Shown: positions 9,338 through 17,360 of the stretch, piece after piece
Numbering within the stretch: position 1 is the stretch's first letter
How the letters are laid out: every line of letters starts with the position of its first letter
DNA from: Palsa-513 sp036510225
Lineage (GTDB): Bacteria; Actinomycetota; Thermoleophilia; Solirubrobacterales; Solirubrobacteraceae
Assembly: GCA_036510225.1 (NCBI GenBank)
Contig: DATCEH010000029.1
Coordinates: 62,001-126,000 of the forward strand
Direction of reading: 5' to 3'
Length of the DNA stretch: 64,000 nt
Notes under the pieces: generated by a model
What the model saw: the letters and a program-made list of their open reading frames with translations, nothing else
Databases searched by the model: none
What the model was told of the DNA's origin: nothing
Program-made: the position numbers and the translations under genes

Positions 9338-10138
9338 ATGCAGTCGATGCTCGGCGGGCTGATGCTCTCAAGCGCCGCCATGGCGCTCGGCCTGATCTTC
9401 TGTGTCTGGCTGGTGAGCCTCCGCCTCCGGGACGCGTCGATCATCGACGTGTTCTGGGGGATCGGCTTCGTCCTGATCGGGCTGCTTTGCCTGACGACCG
9501 GCATCGGCGACTCCGGCCGGCGTCTCGCCCTCGCAACGATGGCCGGGCTTTGGGGCCTGCGCCTGGCGGTGCACATCGGCCGACGCAACCACGGCCGGCC
9601 CGAGGACCCGCGTTACGCGCGCCTGCGCGAGCGCGACGGCGACGGCTTCTGGCTGACGAGCCTCTACCGGATCTACGTCGTCCAGGCCGTCCTGATGTGG
9701 GTGGTCGCGCTGCCCGTCCAGGTCGGCTCGGGCCACGGCCGGGGACACGGTTTGGGTTGGCTTGACTGGGCCGGGGTCGCGGTCTGGGCGGTCGGCCTCG
9801 GTTTCGAGGCGATCGGCGATCTCCAGCTCGTCCGCTTCAAGGCCGACTCCTCGAATCGCCGGCAGGTGATGGACGAGGGCCTCTGGCGGTACACGCGCCA
9901 CCCGAATTACTTCGGCGACGTCCTCGCGTGGTGGGGAGTCGGAATCGTCGGACTGGGCGCCGGCAACGCGTGGTGGGCACTGACCGGCCCGGCCCTGAAC
10001 ACCGTGATCCTGTGGCGACTGACCGGCAAGCCGCTGCTCGAGTCGACGATCGGCGAGCGCCGACCGGGGTATGCGGACTACGTGACGCGCACCAGCGGTT
10101 TCCTGCCGCTGCCGCCGAGGCGGTCGCCGCGGACGTAG
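9338..10138 (+). CDS. DUF1295-family membrane protein
   Basis: A 266-residue polytopic membrane protein of the DUF1295 / steroid 5-alpha-reductase-like superfamily. The family hallmarks are the C-terminal WRYTRHPNYFGDVLAWWG segment, which corresponds to the NADPH/cofactor-binding region of related reductases and isoprenylcysteine methyltransferases, and ERRPGYADYVTRTSGFLP at the end. Six or more hydrophobic helices are visible. Enzymatic activity is plausible but the substrate is unknown. It sits between tRNA-Tyr and tRNA-Thr on the chromosomal side of the integrated element. Confidence 0.85.
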   Translation: MQSMLGGLMLSSAAMALGLIFCVWLVSLRLRDASIIDVFWGIGFVLIGLLCLTTGIGDSGRRLALATMAGLWGLRLAVHIGRRNHGRPEDPRYARLRERDGDGFWLTSLYRIYVVQAVLMWVVALPVQVGSGHGRGHGLGWLDWAGVAVWAVGLGFEAIGDLQLVRFKADSSNRRQVMDEGLWRYTRHPNYFGDVLAWWGVGIVGLGAGNAWWALTGPALNTVILWRLTGKPLLESTIGERRPGYADYVTRTSGFLPLPPRRSPRT

Positions 10139-10199
10139 CCAGGCCGGCGGAGCACGGCCAGCGGACGCCAGGCCTTTGTCGGATAATCTTGGCCCGAGC

Positions 10200-10275
<76 letters not shown>

Positions 10276-10332
10276 AGAACTCCCAGCAAATCTGGTGTTT
10301 TTGCTCCGGGGGCCGCAGCTGAAAAGCAGGAC

Positions 10333-10352
10333 GTGTCCCGAATATGTCCCAA
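10333..10352 (+). repeat. possible integrase arm-site pair, left end
   Basis: GTGTCCCGAA followed one helical turn later by ATGTCCCAAG. The same heptamer core (TGTCCC) occurs as an equally spaced pair near the right end (49,320-49,341). Being present only near the two ends suggests integrase or excisionase binding. Confidence 0.4.
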
Positions 10353-10372
10353 GCGACTGGTACGATCCAGGC

Positions 10373-11527
10373 ATGGGATCGGCTGTGTCCCCGAACATCG
10401 CCCCGCCGAGCGGGCACGTCTTCAGAGTCGATCGCGCCCGCGGACCGGCCTGGTACGCGAAGTACCGACTGCCCGACGGACGCCAGGTCCAGAAGAAGCT
10501 CGGGCCGGCGTGGACCGAGCGGGGACGCCCGCCGGCCGGGCACCTGACCAGGCGCCAGGCCGAGGCCTGGCTGCAGGACACGCTCGCCGAGGCCCGCCGG
10601 GGGACGCTCCCAGGGCTCGTGCGGACGGGCGCGACATTCGCCGACGCCGCCAGCGAGTTTCTCCGCTACGTCGAGCATGACCGCCGGCGCAAGGCGACGA
10701 CCGTGGCGACGTACGACGCGATCACGCGCGCGCACCTGCTGCCGGCATTCGGTCCGCGCAGGCTCGAGGACATCACGTCGGATGACATCGAGGCATGGTT
10801 TCGGACGGTCGACCGGGCGGAGAGCACGCGCATTAAGGCGCTGGCCGTGCTGCACGGGATCTTCGTGCGCGCGCGTAAGGTCTGGCGCCTCCCGTCGAAC
10901 CCGGTCGACGACGTCGAGAAGCCGTCGCAACGCCAGTCGGGCGAGATCGAGGTCTTCTCGCCGGACGAGATCTCGGCACTCGTCCGGGCGGCCGCGTCCG
11001 AGCAGGACGCCGCGATCTTCCTCACGGCGGCGTTCACCGGGCTTCGGCGCGGCGAGCTCGTCGCCCTCCGGTGGCGGGAGGTCGACTTCGAGGGGAGCGC
11101 GATCCGCGTCCGGGCGAGCTACGCGATGGGCGCTCTTACAACGCCGAAGTCGGGGAAGGTCCGCTCCGTGCCGATGGCACCCGAAGTCGCGCAGTCTCTT
11201 GCGCGACTGGGCCGGCGCGAGCACTTCACCGCCGCCGAGGACCTCGTCTTCCCGGGCGCCGCCGGCGACTACCTCGATGCCTCGGCCCTGCGTCGCCGCT
11301 ACACCGCCGCGCTCACGCGCGCTGGCCTGCGCCGGCTGCGCTTCCATGATCTCCGCCACACGTTCGGCACCCGCATGATCGGCGTGGCCGACATCCGTCG
11401 CGTCCAGGAGTGGATGGGACACGCGGACGTTCAGACGACGATGAAGTACCTGCACTACGCGCCGCGGGCGCAGGACGCCGAGCTCGTGGCACGAGCGTTC
11501 AAGACCGACCCACCCCGGGAGGGCTGA
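10373..11527 (+). CDS. int: tyrosine recombinase / integrase
   Basis: A 384-residue phage-type integrase. An N-terminal arm-binding-like segment (PAWYAKYRLPDGRQVQKKLG) is followed by a core-binding SAM-like domain (about residues 85-180) and the catalytic domain. Catalytic residues are all present: Arg225 (TGLRRGEL), Lys259, His325 and Arg328 (HDLRHTFGT), His350 (MGHADVQTT) and the nucleophile Tyr359 (MKYLHY). Starting at ATG 10373, it lies directly beside attL in tRNA-Thr and should catalyse integration and, with an excisionase, excision of the element. Confidence 0.95.
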   Translation: MGSAVSPNIAPPSGHVFRVDRARGPAWYAKYRLPDGRQVQKKLGPAWTERGRPPAGHLTRRQAEAWLQDTLAEARRGTLPGLVRTGATFADAASEFLRYVEHDRRRKATTVATYDAITRAHLLPAFGPRRLEDITSDDIEAWFRTVDRAESTRIKALAVLHGIFVRARKVWRLPSNPVDDVEKPSQRQSGEIEVFSPDEISALVRAAASEQDAAIFLTAAFTGLRRGELVALRWREVDFEGSAIRVRASYAMGALTTPKSGKVRSVPMAPEVAQSLARLGRREHFTAAEDLVFPGAAGDYLDASALRRRYTAALTRAGLRRLRFHDLRHTFGTRMIGVADIRRVQEWMGHADVQTTMKYLHYAPRAQDAELVARAFKTDPPREG

Positions 11528-11805
11528 CGACGCGCCGCGCTCCGCTTCCGTGATGGGTAGCAATCTGGACACGGGACTGCGCCCGCTCACCGGCGACGCG
11601 ATTGACATCGTCAGAGCGGCGAACTCGGGACCGGCCGGGCAGACGAGTCCCGACACCGACCCACGCCCGGCGAACCGGCCGCCGCCTGCATCCAGGCACG
11701 CGCGGCAGTCGAGGCGGAACCGTGCCGGCGTCTGCTCCTCGGTCCACGCAAACAGTTTGATGCCATTCACGCGGCGTTGCAGACGCAACATTCCCGTTGC
11801 TCGTG

Positions 11806-11834
11806 TTGACAACGCTCGCGCGACGCGCTACCGT
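11806..11834 (+). promoter_or_regulatory. promoter of the XRE regulator
   Basis: TTGACA (11806-11811), 17-base spacer, TACCGT (11829-11834). A near-identical layout (TTGACA-N17-TACCTT) precedes the HARE-HTH gene. Confidence 0.65.
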
Positions 11835-11835
11835 T

Positions 11836-11857
11836 GTGGAGGTAACGGTTACTCCAC
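11836..11857. promoter_or_regulatory. candidate operator, imperfect palindrome
   Basis: Arms GTGGA and TCCAC enclose GTAAC-G-GTTAC, with one unpaired base in the left arm. It starts two bases after the -10 element and ends before the AAGGA ribosome site, so a bound repressor would block transcription; autoregulation by the XRE protein is the obvious guess. Confidence 0.5.
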
Positions 11858-11871
11858 GGAAAGGAACAGAC

Positions 11872-12483
11872 ATGAACGGCAAGGACTGCACGGTCGCGGC
11901 TGCGCTGCAAAAGGCGCGTTGCGGCTCGATGCGCGAGCTAGCGGCGCGGGCGGGTCTCTCGCCCGCGCAGATCAGTCGTATTGAGAGCGGTCAGGTGCAG
12001 CAGCCTGCTCCGGCGACCCTGGTCGCGCTCGCGCGAGCGCTGTGGCTGAACCCAATGCCCCTCTTGATCCTCGCCGGGCACATTCCCGATGACGAGGCGC
12101 GCAGCTGGATCAAGAACGTGATCGCGCCGGGCACCGAGGTCTACTTGGACTGGCACGGCCACAACCCACTGGCGGTGATAGACGCACAACGGACCGTCGA
12201 GGACCCGAGCACTCCGCAAGAGGAGATCCACAAGCTTGCCTTCGACCTGTTCGTCGGCGAGCCGGTGGTCGAGACGGAGTGGGACTCCTCGATGGCGCTG
12301 CTCGGTGTCGCTGAAACCGACCGCGCCCAGCGGCAGCTGGTGAACTTGTTCGCGCAGCTGACCGGTGAGCGCCGTGAGCGAATGTTGGCCGACCTCAAGG
12401 ACCAGGTCACGCTCTCGAGGCTCGAAATGCACAGTGAGGCGGACGCGTCTCTCCACGGCATGCCCGGCATTGCGGAGGCCTGA
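11872..12483 (+). CDS. XRE-family transcriptional regulator
   Basis: A 203-residue protein with an N-terminal Cro/CI-type helix-turn-helix (about residues 12-60; REL AARAGLSPAQISRIESGQV, then TLVALARALWL). The C-terminal part (60-203) is acidic and helical with no recognised domain; it contains WIKNVIAPGTEVYLDWHGHN. ATG 11872 follows a good AAGGA site; upstream in-frame codons overlap the promoter. The GIY-YIG gene starts two bases after its stop, so the two are one transcription unit. Probably controls this unit through the palindrome just upstream. Confidence 0.85.
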   Translation: MNGKDCTVAAALQKARCGSMRELAARAGLSPAQISRIESGQVQQPAPATLVALARALWLNPMPLLILAGHIPDDEARSWIKNVIAPGTEVYLDWHGHNPLAVIDAQRTVEDPSTPQEEIHKLAFDLFVGEPVVETEWDSSMALLGVAETDRAQRQLVNLFAQLTGERRERMLADLKDQVTLSRLEMHSEADASLHGMPGIAEA

Positions 12484-12485
12484 CC

Positions 12486-13088
12486 ATGGAACGAACCGAG
12501 ACGCAATTGACGACCGGCGCCAAGCGCGGTGTCTACGGTCACAATTTGACCGCCGAGGAGATCCTCAAGGGGCTCGCGCTGGACGCCGCGTCGCTGGACC
12601 GCGGTCGGGTCGCGGCGGCCCCAGGCGTCTACGCATGGTTCCTCGCTGACGGGGCGACGCTCGGGCAGGTCAGCAATCCGGCAGGCGGCCCAGTTTACGT
12701 CGGGGTTACGGGCAATCTGGCTGAGCGCGAGTTCGAGACGCATTTCGCTGCCGGTAAGACCGGGTTCTCAACGCTCCGCCGCTCGCTCGGCGCCATCCTG
12801 AAGGCGCAACTCGACCTGCGGGGCCGTCCACGCGGCACGGGAGCCAGCAAGACCAACTACACGAACTACAAGTTCGACGACGGCGGCGAGCAGCGACTGA
12901 GCGCTTGGATGCACAAGAACCTTCGCGTGGGCACGCGGGCGCTTGAACATCCGCAGGTCCGGGAGCCGGAACTGATCATCCTAGCCTGCCCGCCCCTGAA
13001 CCTCACGGGCTGGGCCAACCCAGAGGCAGCCACCATCCGCGAACTACGCAAGGCGTGCGCAGACGAGGCGCAGCTCGAACGGCGTTGA
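12486..13088 (+). CDS. GIY-YIG-type nuclease, copy 1
   Basis: A 200-residue protein with a GIY-YIG nuclease core: GVYAWF at residues 47-52 (GIY element), VYVGVTGNLAERE at 70-82 (YIG element followed by the catalytic Arg81), then Glu162 and Asn172 in REPELI...LNLTG, which fit the conserved Glu and Asn of the fold. Insertions such as GTGASKTNYTNYKF are unusual. Substrate unknown; relatives cut DNA as homing, restriction or repair enzymes. Coupled to the XRE regulator. A close paralogue lies 6.9 kb downstream (19,370-19,960). Confidence 0.78.
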   Translation: MERTETQLTTGAKRGVYGHNLTAEEILKGLALDAASLDRGRVAAAPGVYAWFLADGATLGQVSNPAGGPVYVGVTGNLAEREFETHFAAGKTGFSTLRRSLGAILKAQLDLRGRPRGTGASKTNYTNYKFDDGGEQRLSAWMHKNLRVGTRALEHPQVREPELIILACPPLNLTGWANPEAATIRELRKACADEAQLERR

Positions 13089-13745
13089 CCGGCGGAGCAT
13101 TGGGTGCGACGGAAGCGCGGCCGCTGACGGTCGGGGAAAGCCTGGGAACGAGACTCGCTGAGACCCGATGCTGCGACTGGAACTCACGGACAAGGCCGGG
13201 CTCGCGGTGGAGGAGCTTGGCGCGCTCGCTCAGAACGACAGGCGGGGGCGCCGGGCGCGGACGCAGCCAGTTCTGCTTCCGGCGTTGCGGGAGCGGCGCG
13301 CTCCGCGTCCATCAGGCGTGGTCCTCGTCCAAGTCGACGCGGCCGTCGGCCCCTCGCTCCTGAACGAACGCGCAAACCGAGCCGCCGGGCGACCGCGGAC
13401 CCACGAGCGCTTCGTCGACCAAAGCTATAGCGCGTTGCATCGGAGTGGAGAGATCGAAGCGATCGTGCCGACCCAGCGCTCGCCGCCTGCGGCGGCGCCG
13501 TTGCGACGGCTCCCGCGAACCAGCGGGGTGGTGTCGCGGTGCTCACCGAGCCCACGTCGCATGCCTGTCGGTCGGAAGGGCCGGGAACGATCTGGTCGCG
13601 CAAGCGGACGAGCTCGGCTATGCGCGGGGGGCCGACGGCGTCCCGGCCGGATACGGACCGGGCCCTAGCCGGAGGCGACGCGACCTTGTGACGTCCGCCG
13701 CTATCTCTAGAGTGCTTTGCCCGTCCAACTCAGCGAGGCATCACC
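13089..13745. other. 657-bp stretch without a convincing gene
   Basis: Open frames exist on both strands (for example 13168-13668 plus, 13184-13603 minus) but all are Arg/Pro/Ser-rich and look like random translations of G+C-rich DNA. No repeat or RNA structure stands out. Confidence 0.5.
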
Positions 13746-15221
13746 ATGCCCGGCACCATCAGTTCTGACGAGAAGCAAAGCATCCCGCGCAGCGCGCGGC
13801 TGCCCTCGACGACGCCGGAGGGGACGCGCGAAGTGGTGACAGCGATCGCAGAAATCGCGGGGTCGGTGTCGCGTGAGCGACTCGCCAGCCACCTCGGTAA
13901 GGCGCTCACGGGTGGCATCGCGCGAGCGATGGGCTCAGCCAAGGTCTACGGCTTCATCGCCACGGACGCCAACAAGAAGCTCATCATCAGTGAGCGCGGC
14001 TTGGCGTTCGTCGGCGACGACCCGTCGCTGGCCAAGCAAGCCGAGCGCGAGGGGCTGATGGTCACCGGGTTCGGGGTCGTCATCAAGAAGCTGTCCACGC
14101 GGGCCGCATCGGAGGACGTGATCGCGTTGCGGCTCGCGGAGGACTTGAACATCCCCGAGCCTGCCGCGCGCGATCGAGCTCGACTGCTCGTCAAGGCGGC
14201 CACGGCCGCCGAGCTTGCCATGAACGGACGCTTCCACGGAGGCGCGATCGAGGACACGATCGCGGTGGTTGGCGAGCCGGGGACACCGAAGCCGGCGGGC
14301 CAGAAGCCGAAGGAGACGAAGCCGACGCCGTCGGCGAACATCCGAGACGGGCGACCGGTCGTCGGTGCCAACGGCGCGAGCACCGACGCTGACACCGGGT
14401 CAGGCCCGAGCGCGAAGGCGGCCGAGAAGACGAAGACACCCCCCGCCCCGGGTGACGAGGTTGCGACTGTCGAGCTTCCTTCGGCGACGCCGGAGAGCGC
14501 TCGGCGCGTAGTGACCGCGCTCGCCGCGCACGCTGGTCCGGCAACGCGGGAGCGAATCGCAAGTAGGCTCGGCACTCAGTTGGCGGGACGGTTGGTCTCG
14601 TCAATCGTCGCGGCCATTCGGTACGGCTTCGTGGCTGAGACCGACGACGGCAAGCTGGAGATGACCGATCGCGGTCATGCGTTCATCGGGGACGACCCGG
14701 CTGCCGCGCTCCAGGCGCAGCAGCACGGCATCATGTCCACAGGCTTCGCGGCGACGATTCAGCAGCTGAGCACGCGTGCGGTGGACGTCGACGTCGTTGC
14801 TGGCCGCCTCGTGGATGACCAGCGCCTGTCGGAGCGGTCGGCCGCGGAGCGGGCGAAGGTGCTCGTGAAGGCCGCGACGGCTGCCGGGATCATCGCGGAC
14901 GGTCGTTTCGACGCGGAGGGGATCGAGGACGCCATCGAGGCGGTCGGCTCGCCGAGCACACCGGATGTGGCGGTGAAACCGAGGCCCGCGCCGAAGCCGG
15001 TTGCGCCGCGACCTGCGGCTGGGGCTGCCGCCGCGCGGAACGGGTCGAAGGAGGGAGGCGCGAAGACGGAGCCGCCCGTCCCTTTCGGGCAAGCCGCTCC
15101 GGCGGCGGCGGCCGTGCAGGTCGTACTGCAGATCGACGCGAGCAGACTCACGGCGGAGGAGATCGGGGCCATCGTCCGCGAACTGCGGGCGACGGCAACG
15201 GTTTCGACAAGCGGCTCCTGA
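13746..15221 (+). CDS. protein with two tandem winged-helix-like repeats, 491 aa
   Basis: Unrecognised protein built from an internal duplication. Unit A (about residues 18-175) and unit B (about 243-405) align throughout: S.TPE..R.VVTA.A..AG....RERLASHLG, then a wing-like turn (KLIISERGLAFVGDDPSLA versus KLEMTDRGHAFIGDDPAAA), then a second helical part (LSTRA...VIA.RL.ED), and ...RLLVKAATAA..A..GRF. A Pro/Lys/Thr-rich linker joins them. A short C-terminal module follows (VQVVLQIDASRLTAEEIGAIVREL). The first part of each unit looks like a winged helix-turn-helix and the overall plan recalls DUF5343-type proteins. It nearly abuts the PLD-like gene and may be co-transcribed with it. Confidence 0.7.
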   Translation: MPGTISSDEKQSIPRSARLPSTTPEGTREVVTAIAEIAGSVSRERLASHLGKALTGGIARAMGSAKVYGFIATDANKKLIISERGLAFVGDDPSLAKQAEREGLMVTGFGVVIKKLSTRAASEDVIALRLAEDLNIPEPAARDRARLLVKAATAAELAMNGRFHGGAIEDTIAVVGEPGTPKPAGQKPKETKPTPSANIRDGRPVVGANGASTDADTGSGPSAKAAEKTKTPPAPGDEVATVELPSATPESARRVVTALAAHAGPATRERIASRLGTQLAGRLVSSIVAAIRYGFVAETDDGKLEMTDRGHAFIGDDPAAALQAQQHGIMSTGFAATIQQLSTRAVDVDVVAGRLVDDQRLSERSAAERAKVLVKAATAAGIIADGRFDAEGIEDAIEAVGSPSTPDVAVKPRPAPKPVAPRPAAGAAAARNGSKEGGAKTEPPVPFGQAAPAAAAVQVVLQIDASRLTAEEIGAIVRELRATATVSTSGS

Positions 15222-15250
15222 CGGCGGACTTTCGCACATTCATCGAGGAC

Positions 15251-16093
15251 GTGCGCAGTGTCGTCCTCGGCACGGGCGACGGCCCAGCCCTCGATCGGTT
15301 GCGAGTGCTCGACGTCATGGAGGGCGAGGAGGCGAGCGGCGACGCGATCGCGAGCTACGAGGGGTACTTCGTCTACGGCAGCCCCGAGCAAGCCACTGAC
15401 GTCCATCGGCTGGCGCTACTGCGCCAGCCAGTCACCCAAGCGCTGATACAGGGTCTGCATGGCCGGGGGACGATTCCGTTCGATAGGGCGCTGCATTTCC
15501 TCGCCCGCCACCGGCTCGCGCGGCTGGACGAGGCAACATCATTGCGCTCGTACCTCACCATCCTCAACAAGGCGGGGATCGTCGTCTGGTCCGCAAAGCA
15601 CCAGACCGTCCGCGTGGTTATGGAGTTGCCGGAGCCGTCACCGGACTTCGAGCCTGTCGTGCGCGTCATCGACAAGGACCGGCCATTCTCAAACGTGATG
15701 CACCTCCGGCAGATGCTCCGGTCGTGCGAGGACTACATACACTGGGCGGAACCCCACCTCCCCCGCAAAGCGCTGGAATCGCTCGTGGTCGAGGCTGATC
15801 GAGCGAAGATCACCTCGATCAAGCTCGTGTCCTCGCCTCGCGAAGTGGACGAGACGACGAAGAAGGACTGGAACCGCTTTAGGACCGAGATGCAGGCGCT
15901 CGCCATCACGGCGGAGTGGCGGATCGCGGCGCCCGGCACCCTCGGTCTGCATGACCGCTACATCGTCGGACGTCGCCAGGTGTGGAACGTCCCGCCGGTA
16001 AACTCGCTCCACAAAGGCGACTACGCCGAGGCGTTCGCGAGCCCGAACCGACCGCCATTCGATCAGTGGTGGAACGCCGCGACCGACCTGTAG
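15251..16093 (+). CDS. PLD-like (MIT_C-like) domain protein, 280 aa
   Basis: The N-terminal half (about 1-130) is helical with no recognised family. The C-terminal half looks like the phospholipase-D-like fold seen in MIT_C domains and related bacterial effectors: DYIHWAEPHLPRKALESL, a central strand-helix segment IKLVSSPREVDE, then LHDRYIVGRRQVW, which carries the His-x-Arg of a degenerate HxK motif, and NSLHKGDYAEAF near the end. The start is uncertain: GTG 15251 is used, but the frame is open upstream through the end of the preceding gene and continues in a plausible way (DFRTFIEDV). Likely a partner of the double-repeat protein. Function unknown. Confidence 0.6.
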   Translation: MRSVVLGTGDGPALDRLRVLDVMEGEEASGDAIASYEGYFVYGSPEQATDVHRLALLRQPVTQALIQGLHGRGTIPFDRALHFLARHRLARLDEATSLRSYLTILNKAGIVVWSAKHQTVRVVMELPEPSPDFEPVVRVIDKDRPFSNVMHLRQMLRSCEDYIHWAEPHLPRKALESLVVEADRAKITSIKLVSSPREVDETTKKDWNRFRTEMQALAITAEWRIAAPGTLGLHDRYIVGRRQVWNVPPVNSLHKGDYAEAFASPNRPPFDQWWNAATDL

Positions 16094-16346
16094 GAGCTCA
16101 CGACCAGCATCCGTGTCCCCGCGAGGGTCGGGTGGAACAGGAGCCAACGCAAAGCGCCCCTAGCGCTCGTGCACTCACGGTAGCAGCGGGCTAGTGCACT
16201 CGCACCGGAGGCACAGCGGACGTCTCGCGGACGATCACAGCCGCCGTCCCGCCCGCAGGCGCGGGACCATCGCTTCGGCGACGAAGCGCATCTGGCGGGT
16301 CGCGACGCGCCACCGCCAAAGCGCGGTCGAGGGGGCGCCAATTGGA

Positions 16347-16613
16347 CTACTTCACATACTCCTCGAGCGCTTCCCGCGCAATCTCGCTGACGGTCTTGCC
16401 CTCACGGTCGGCTCGAGCTTGCGCGCGTGCTTGGAGCGCGCCCGTCACACGAAAGTTCACTCGCGGCGAGGTTCCGGCCGTGCCGCCCAGCGATGTGCGC
16501 CCGACGCGCTTGGTTGGCGTCAGCTGGTAGCCGGCCTGGGCCTCGTCGGCGAGCTGTTCGGCGAGTTCATCGGTAATCGGGACCCCGCTCTTTGAGCGCG
16601 GTGGTTGGGACAT
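16347..16613 (-). CDS. ribbon-helix-helix antitoxin-like protein
   Basis: An 88-residue protein ending in a ribbon-helix-helix-like unit (RVNFRVTGALQARAQARADREGKTVSEIAREALEEYV, residues about 51-87). Such proteins bind DNA as dimers and often serve as antitoxins that repress their own operon. Its start codon overlaps the stop of the preceding small gene by one base (TGATG), so the two are translationally coupled, toxin first. Confidence 0.72.
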   Translation of the reverse strand: MSQPPRSKSGVPITDELAEQLADEAQAGYQLTPTKRVGRTSLGGTAGTSPRVNFRVTGALQARAQARADREGKTVSEIAREALEEYVK

Positions 16614-16882
16614 CAGAGACCTCCTGCTAGGAGTTCGAGGTAGCGGTTGCGGATCGACTGGGCATGGATGATGAGCAGGCCGCCGGTGTCGGTCTCAATC
16701 GCCATGACCTCCAGCAGCTCTCCTTGTTCGTCGGGGCCCAGGAACACCACCCGCGAGTCCGCGAGCGGCGAACCCGTCGGAGCGTTTTCGCGAAAGATCA
16801 CGCTCGTGGTCTTGACGACGGCCCGGCTGCGGCTACGGCTGATCCGGTGGCGTGTCGAGGACCGAGCGTGCTTGATCTCCAC
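16613..16882 (-). CDS. small toxin-like protein, 89 aa
   Basis: Basic N-terminus (KHARSSTRHRISRSRSRAVVK) followed by a beta-rich core: SRVVFLGPDEQGELLEVMAIETDTGGLLIIHAQSIRNRYLELL. The length, the strand pattern and the coupling to a ribbon-helix-helix protein resemble BrnT-like ribonuclease toxins or other RelE-fold small toxins, but no catalytic residue can be named. The GTG start at 16882 lies about six bases from a CATAAT -10 element, so the mRNA is likely leaderless. Confidence 0.6.
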   Translation of the reverse strand: MEIKHARSSTRHRISRSRSRAVVKTTSVIFRENAPTGSPLADSRVVFLGPDEQGELLEVMAIETDTGGLLIIHAQSIRNRYLELLAGGL

Positions 16883-16885
16883 CCC

Positions 16886-16896
16886 GACATTATGTC
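16886..16896. promoter_or_regulatory. operator-like palindrome over toxin-antitoxin promoter
   Basis: GACATTATGTC, an 11-bp perfect palindrome (central base unpaired) that contains the minus-strand -10 element CATAAT (16894-16889) of the toxin gene. Placement fits autorepression by the antitoxin. Confidence 0.5.
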
Positions 16897-17356
16897 AGAC
16901 AGATTAGCCTGCCCTCCAAACGGCGATCCACCAACGCGTCCGACGAGCGCTTCCATCCTCCGGACGGCGCCCACCCCGCCACCGCTTTGGCGAACAGAGG
17001 GATCGTGGCGATCACGCCTGCCCGGCGCAGCCGCGGTCGATCGTTTCGCCACGAGAATGCGCCGGCCGCCGCCGGACCCCTGGTGCGGGACGAACGACCA
17101 GCGCGGACCCCTCCCCCGCGGGGCGCCGCTCGCTTCCGTCTGGCAATGCAGGCGGCCGATCCGCGGCGCCGTCCAGTTCTGAGTCTCGTCCTGAGCGGGA
17201 TTGACGTCGACCTCGGCCGAGACGTCCGCTTCCGCGAGCTTGCGAGTGCGCGGAGCCCTTGGCCGGCGCTCGCACCCAAGCTCTCGTAGTCGGCGCGATG
17301 ACCACCGCGAGGCGCTTGACGGGGATAGACGGGTGGTTGGATCGCGCAGCCGAGTC
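16897..17356. other. gap between toxin operon and IS3 element
   Basis: No credible gene on either strand; the long minus-strand frame 16890-17810 runs into the IS and has random-looking composition. Confidence 0.45.
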
Positions 17357-17360
17357 TCGC

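Noticed and set aside
13168..13668. 166-codon plus-strand frame in the gap after GIY-YIG copy 1, and its minus-strand mirror
   Set aside because: Arg/Pro/Ser-rich throughout, no conserved-looking segment, poor start; both strands are open simply because the DNA is G+C-rich.
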